Below, piece by piece: positions 61,501 to 64,000 of a stretch of 64,000 bases of DNA (position 1 is its first letter; every line of letters begins with the position of its first letter). The translations under genes and the position numbers were made by a program. The notes beneath the pieces are model-generated. The model was given only the letters and a program-made list of their open reading frames with translations. It searched no databases and was not told the DNA's origin. Source of the DNA: Sipunculus nudus (taxonomy: Eukaryota > Annelida > Sipuncula > Golfingiida > Sipunculidae); contig CM049317.1 of the NCBI GenBank assembly GCA_026874595.1, positions 25,198,401 through 25,262,400 on the forward strand. Direction: 5' to 3'.

Positions 61501-63844
61501 TAAATATATCACCTCTGTATGTAATCAAGCTTTAGTTATAGACATGACTGATAAAATGTATTACACATAAAAATTATCACCAGTTAGCTTTTATTAAATG
61601 AAATAGACTACATAGCCCAAATTGACATGAATTCTGTCAAGCCTTTCAACATTTTGTAAAGTCTCAAAAGTTGGCAAAATTTGGTCCAAGCCAGGCACAG
61701 TTGTGTGGTTAACTTAGCTTCAGGCTCTCTTGAATACACTGAATTTGTCTTTGTAGATGACAATGTCGCCATACCAATTGTGCCTTTAAGTGAGGACCAA
61801 ATGGATGCAATGGAAAAGAAGAACTTCCAAAGGTTGTTGAAGAAGATTGGTCTGAAACCACCAGCTAATGAACAGGAGAGGTACTGGCGTATTCCTCCAA
61901 AGCTGACGGCCGCTGATCTGCGATGTCGTGCCGATGCCTTGAGTGAGAATACGGAGACGAAGAAACCATCGTCAGGCAGAGCTCAGATGCTGAAGCAGAT
62001 GGCCGAGATGAAGAAGATGGAGAAGAAGGAAGGAAAGAAACGCAGGTAACAGTGATACCTTGATATACCTGGCTTAAAATTTATTAGTGATGATCAGGCC
62101 AGATGTATATGACACATGTATCTAAATGACTTAGCATTGAATTTAGTATGTCCATTAAAACAGTTGCATCATAACACTGAGTGGTGAAAAAGGTATGAAT
62201 GTTATGACCTTCAGTTTCAGAGTAATATTAAACTATGAACAGAGTAAAAGTATGGCAACAGTCTCAGTAAAAAAATATATATGGTGAACTGTGTACAAAC
62301 ATAGTTTGTAATAAATATTAAGCATGAATGGATGAATTACAGAAGTTCACATGTTTTACCTTAATATAAGGATGACAGTATTAGCACAGGACTACAATAT
62401 TTTACACTGTATCATAAGAGTTTGTTATTATTTAATGTATATTTATACAAAGCTTGCCAATTTCAGGACTGCAAGGAAATTGGCCACTCAGGACGTCTTG
62501 AAGTCAATAGAAAATGGAGAAGAAAACAAGTCTGCCAAGAAGAAGAAGAGTCCAAAGAAATCTCGAAAAATCAAAATACTTGATGATTCATCCTCTGATG
62601 AGTAAGCTTAACTTTCATTAAATTTACATCTTTGCTCCTTTGTATTGAACTGTAGAAGCCAAGTGTGGGGGCAGCAAAACAAATGTTCACTGCACTAAAG
62701 CTACACAGTATTATGCCAACAGATGTGCTGCTTTCCATATGTCCCAATATGAATAGATTTGTGATATTTGACCATAAAATGTATAGATTCATCTAATATT
62801 TTATAATTGATCAAATATGGAAAATATACTGAAATGGCATTGGTAAGAAATCAGCTGAATTTCTTATTTTTTTTAAATTGGCTGTTTGGACATAAGTTTT
62901 AATTACAGTTATCATGAAACTTAAATAGTGAACATATAAATGAACTGTAGCTCTGTCACCATGCAAAATTTAAAATACAATGATTCAGGATTTCCTTTAA
63001 ATTTTATTTATATGAACAGCAGAACCCTTGGGTCACTTTTTCATTAAGTAAAGATAGGCAGCATTGCCAATCCCAAAGTGGAGGTTTCATGTTACAAAAC
63101 CTGCAATACTGGCATGCTTGGCCAGAACACGGCGGACGATCATTGGGTTCATGTGCATGCTCCTTGAAAAGACCTATTGATTTTGATACACTTCCATGAT
63201 TAACTTAAATTATATTACAGATAATAGTTTACATATGATATGATATAATAAATATTAATAATGAAATTAATTTTATTTAGTCTTTTGGTTCAGATAAAAC
63301 TTTTATGGGAAACAAAATCCTTAAATTGTTACAGTGACGAAGACAAGCTTGTGATAGATGAAAAGGGCCCACACAGTGGGTCAGAGGTCAACGAGGGAGA
63401 AGCCAGCCAATCAGGAAGTGATGATGCAATACCGTTGCGAAAACTGACCAATGAGGGATCAGCTGCCAGAATGCCATTGATAAACGATAATGACAGCAGT
63501 GATGATGAGATGCTGGTAACCACAGCATCTCATAAATCGTCACTAGTTATGGTGAAAGATAGTGAAAGTAGCGATGATGATAATGAGTCACATCTCCCAC
63601 TCAAACTTACCCCTGCAAAACAGATTCCTGCCAAAAAGGCTAAAAAGACATCAAAAACAAAAGCATCCATTATTGATGATGATGATGATGATGATAGTGA
63701 TGTACCACTTAATGCAGCGTCAGCAAAAACAACATCCTCCAAAAAAACAAAGGTTTCAAGACAAGATATGGACAATGAGAGTGATGAGCCGCTGAGCTCT
63801 ATTACAAAGGTTAAAGCATCTAAAACCAGTGCCACTATCGCTAG

Positions 63845-63875
<31 letters not shown>

Positions 63876-64000
63876 ATACCCCTCAGTTCAGCAGTTAGTA
63901 AGAAACCATCAGTAGCAGCTAAGAAACTTATAGATGATGACAGTGATGAAGATGATATACCTCTGAGTGCAGGGAACACCAGTGTGACGTCAACTCAAAA
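52313..64000 (+). CDS. TIMELESS: TIMELESS/TIMEOUT orthologue, carboxy-terminal half in 13 exons (partial at both ends)
   Basis: Joining exons 52313-52369, 53385-53457, 54081-54288, 54651-54796, 55607-55695, 56164-56284, 56551-56633, 57085-57282, 58460-58600, 60507-60581, 61757-62045, 62467-62601 and 63335-64000 gives about 759 codons without a stop, all with GT-AG introns. The order matches human TIMELESS from its acidic linker onward: FANPNMLRPYVVLLGDYHKN, NHCAIKMLHR, FVELFFWKST, two WxxEEE Myb/SANT-like segments, IKWLQRLLRRTADD, and LLKKIGLKPPANEQERYWRI. The family works in the nucleus with TIPIN at the replication fork, in checkpoint signalling and cohesion. The carboxy-terminal domains fit TIMEOUT/mammalian TIMELESS better than the insect-type clock paralogue. 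The conserved amino-terminal TIMELESS domain was not found, and the stop codon lies beyond the window. Confidence 0.95.
53146..53340 (+). repeat. Intronic copy of the 31.4-32.1 kb repeat
   Basis: TTTCACAAAACTCATTTTC, ACTTTAAATATTTACCAA and the closing GAGGTCAGACATCACAAG follow the order found at 31960-32070. It lies in the intron between exons A and B. Confidence 0.6.
53385..53457 (+). CDS. TIMELESS: TIMELESS exon B
   Basis: Encodes VEQEEMAGVVDVGEVEFSFK followed by DFVRK, with the last Lys codon split across the intron. It aligns with human residues ending in a (N/S)FLDYLKRF-type motif just before the FA.. segment. Acceptor TTTTACAAACAG, donor GTGAGT. It is left in phase 2. Confidence 0.9.
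53562..53997 (+). repeat. Intronic minisatellite, about 25-bp unit
   Basis: The last part (about 53855-53997) has about six clean units near GTGGAAAGTGTTTTTAGA followed by (G/C)ATATGG. Upstream to 53562 the units are diverged (AAAGT(T/G)(T/A)ATTTAGAGATAC). It ends about 85 bp before exon C. Confidence 0.8.
54081..54288 (+). CDS. TIMELESS: TIMELESS exon C: conserved helical core
   Basis: Encodes 69 full codons starting FANPNMLRPYVVLLGDYHKN and including TNHCAIKMLHRVAYD and LLFQASLFRVFQRVL. These are among the strongest matches to animal TIMELESS proteins (human counterpart: NHCIVKMLHRLAHD, LLFQLSVFCLF). Acceptor TTGTTTTTGCAG, donor GTATGA. Phase 0 at its end. Confidence 0.96.
54651..54796 (+). 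CDS. TIMELESS: TIMELESS exon D
   Basis: Encodes ELSTFAIHIMRKFFEVTVNN then PKVFVELFFWKSTRDAFEIC and EGYGTYKE. It matches the human segment containing KAFVELLFWK and EGYG. Acceptor TTGCTTCTAG, donor GTAAAT. The final Ser codon is split in phase 2. Confidence 0.96.
54900..55195 (+). repeat. Interspersed repeat family R1, copy 3 (intronic)
   Basis: AATGATTGATTATTAATCAG, CTGAAAGGTTAAGG, GGGTTGTTGACACTTA, TTAAGTTTTAATGCTGTTCC and CTTTCATATCTCTGACAG align with 1105-1410 in the same orientation. It lies in the intron between exons D and E. Confidence 0.8.
55370..55535 (+). repeat. Degenerate short repeats (CTGG(A)CC / TTTAAA(A)T / AATCTG)
   Basis: The phrase (G)ATT(C/T)(T/C)(A/G)ATC(T/C)(T/G)G followed by GGCCCAGTTTTAAA-like text recurs about four times at 35-45 bp spacing just before the (TA)n tract. 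Confidence 0.55.
55538..55581 (+). repeat. (TA)n microsatellite next to the exon E acceptor
   Basis: About 44 bp of alternating AT ending 25 bp before the acceptor AG at 55605-55606, inside the branch point/polypyrimidine zone. Confidence 0.95.
55607..55695 (+). CDS. TIMELESS: TIMELESS exon E: first Myb/SANT-like segment begins
   Basis: Encodes (S)QSKTKQLWTEEEEMELMRLC then EQYRDSMPS. The W-x3-EEE...L..L pattern is the first helix of a Myb-like module. The acceptor at 55606 was chosen over a second AG at 55610 because only the first keeps the frame. A (TA)n tract lies only 25 bp upstream of the acceptor. Confidence 0.94.
56164..56284 (+). CDS. TIMELESS: TIMELESS exon F
   Basis: Encodes (G)MDMADYITTNLIDQTKTRR then QVIKKLKLMEIMDVHELNPN. 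It completes the first Myb-like module (human counterpart: RTRKQIIHHLVQMGL). Acceptor CTCTGTCTCCAG, donor GTAAGC. Confidence 0.95.
56551..56633 (+). CDS. TIMELESS: TIMELESS exon G: second Myb/SANT-like segment begins
   Basis: Encodes (K)SRPAKEWAEEEEEQLRALV then EEFKDSQ, paralleling human W-T-G-D-Q-E-L-E-L-Q-R-L-F-E-E-F. Acceptor TTTGCCCTGCAG, donor GTACTG. Left in phase 1. Confidence 0.95.
57085..57282 (+). CDS. TIMELESS: TIMELESS exon H: second Myb-like segment and basic stretch
   Basis: Encodes (D)PVGNIMLSLTVKRPKNRV, IEKILELGLVEDKKQLYKKR, then a Lys/Arg-rich run and an acidic end. It matches human DVLGHIMKNI.AKRSRARIVD and LLALGLVAERRELYKKR. It is 198 nt long with phase 1 at both ends, so it could be skipped in frame. 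Donor GTAAGA. Confidence 0.96.
58460..58600 (+). CDS. TIMELESS: TIMELESS exon I: Ser/acidic linker
   Basis: Encodes (E)LPVEESSEEAPSSSDDEK, an acidic Ser-rich run, then FIIKIKKSAKALREE. Little sequence is conserved, but the position matches the acidic linker of human TIMELESS. The SSxDDE runs are candidate casein kinase 2 sites. It is 141 nt, phase 1 at both ends. Donor GTAATA. Confidence 0.9.
58674..59046 (+). mobile_element. Non-autonomous hAT-type element (373 bp) with perfect 8-bp target duplication
   Basis: The left end TAGGGCTGAAA (58674-58684) is mirrored exactly by TTTCAGCCCTA (59036-59046). Both ends then carry a CTCGAGT(A/C)(C) subterminal motif. The 8-mer CTTCCCAG flanks it directly on both sides (58666-58673 and 59047-59054). 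TAGGGCTG-type ends with an 8-bp duplication are diagnostic of the hAT superfamily. There is no transposase frame. It lies in the intron between exons I and J. Confidence 0.9.
59055..59280 (+). mobile_element. Partial foldback-family copy
   Basis: GTCTCCTCTTGTGTAACCAC, TACAGCAAGATTTTCTTGG, TTTGAACACCAGGGTTCACA, CATTGTACATCAAGCCC, TTTTAAACATGC and GACCAACAAGAG match the arm and middle of the element at 3265-3722. It starts one base after the hAT target duplication. The first 40 bp recur at 59515-59555. Confidence 0.7.
59515..59555 (+). repeat. Fragment of foldback-family end
   Basis: ATGTCTCCTCTTGTGTAACC, then GCTGCTGTGTACAGCAAGAT, is nearly identical to 59053-59092. Confidence 0.6.
60288..60385 (-). 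other. tRNA-like T-arm and adjacent hairpin (SINE-like remnant)
   Basis: On the minus strand CTGGG-TTCGACT-CCCAG (60304-60288) is a perfect T-arm with a B-box-like loop. Beside it, 60324-60345 and 60360-60381 form an imperfect hairpin (GCTAG..CTAGC core). No matching acceptor stem exists, so it is not a functional tRNA. A tRNA-derived SINE fragment is the likeliest reading. Confidence 0.35.
60507..60581 (+). CDS. TIMELESS: TIMELESS exon J
   Basis: Encodes (G)LSDQIKWLQRLLRRTADD followed by KDEEDE. It corresponds to human IPLLWLQNCLIRAADDREED, the start of the region reported to bind PARP1. It is 75 nt, phase 1 at both ends. Acceptor TATTGTTTCAG, donor GTGGGT. Confidence 0.95.
61216..61228 (+). 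repeat. G13 homopolymer
   Basis: Uninterrupted G run in the intron between exons J and K, preceded by GGGGT. Confidence 0.9.
61757..62045 (+). CDS. TIMELESS: TIMELESS exon K: PARP1-binding-like region
   Basis: Encodes DNVAIPIVPLSEDQMDAMEK, KNFQRLLKKIGLKPPANEQE, RYWRIPPKLTAADLRCRADA, then a Lys/Met-rich helix. It matches human PLVPLTEENEEAMENEQFQQ and LLRKLGVRPPASGQETFWRI, the part of mammalian TIMELESS described as contacting PARP1. The upstream stretch 61681-61756 is also open but is intron; the acceptor is TCTTTGTAG at 61756. Donor GTAACA. Confidence 0.96.
62467..62601 (+). CDS. TIMELESS: TIMELESS exon L: Lys-rich segment
   Basis: Encodes (R)TARKLATQDVLKSIENGEE, NKSAKKKKSPKKSRKIKILD and DSSSDE. 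It resembles the human KKRQLLDSDEE stretch near the natural carboxy terminus. The basic run is a candidate nuclear localisation signal. Acceptor CCAATTTCAG, donor GTAAGC. Confidence 0.93.
63335..64000 (+). CDS. TIMELESS: TIMELESS exon M: acidic repeat tail (open at window end)
   Basis: Acceptor ATTGTTACAG. The frame stays open for 221 codons to the window edge. The tail repeats a pattern of Ser/Asp/Glu run, then (I/V/L/E)PL(S/N/K/R), then Lys/Ser/Thr-rich spacer: GSDDAIPLRK, ESHLPLK, DSDVPLN, ESDEPLS, DDDIPLS and DEDDIPLS. Two (GAT)n runs encode Asp7 and Asp10. It extends past where human TIMELESS would end. Disorder and casein kinase 2 phosphorylation are inferred from composition. Confidence 0.88.

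Noticed and set aside
61681-61756. In-frame extension upstream of exon K
   Set aside because: The open frame continues upstream, but the acceptor at 61756 keeps the frame from exon J and the upstream residues do not match the family.
63530-63979. 149-codon minus-strand Ser-rich frame
   Set aside because: Antisense shadow of the Asp-rich exon M of TIMELESS; GAT runs read as ATC/TCA give Ser/Ile runs.

Overview
This window looks like nuclear DNA of an animal, probably a marine lophotrochozoan such as a mollusc. It is AT-rich. Its only recognisable gene is split by twelve GT-AG introns, and there are many short interspersed and tandem repeats, small inverted-repeat transposons and microsatellites. 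The organism is inferred from repeat style and gene structure; no sequence feature fixes the species.

Bases 52313-64000 (+ strand) carry 13 consecutive exons of a TIMELESS/TIMEOUT orthologue, the replication-fork protection protein that partners TIPIN. The exons join in frame for about 759 codons. They encode an acidic linker, a conserved helical segment, two Myb/SANT-like segments, a serine/acidic linker, a region matching the PARP1-binding part of human TIMELESS, a Lys-rich segment and a long acidic tail that is still open at the window edge. The amino-terminal half of the protein was not found upstream.

Bases 1-52312 contain no gene I can defend. They hold: a foldback element with a 12-bp target duplication (3.3-3.7 kb); other inverted-end elements (6.0, 9.0 and 12.3 kb); minisatellites (7.0, 15.8 and 34.6 kb); polypurine/polypyrimidine tracts, the largest about 1 kb (36.1-37.1 kb); and a repeat mosaic at 37.8-45.5 kb. 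The mosaic includes a 278-bp composite satellite carrying a palindrome in each half-unit, and a cluster of four NFI-like palindromes. A few higher-complexity islands resemble regulatory DNA.

The introns of the TIMELESS gene carry their own mobile DNA. This includes a 373-bp hAT-type element with a perfect 8-bp target duplication, and copies of repeat families also present far upstream. That shared repeat load suggests the desert and the gene belong to one genome rather than being chimeric.
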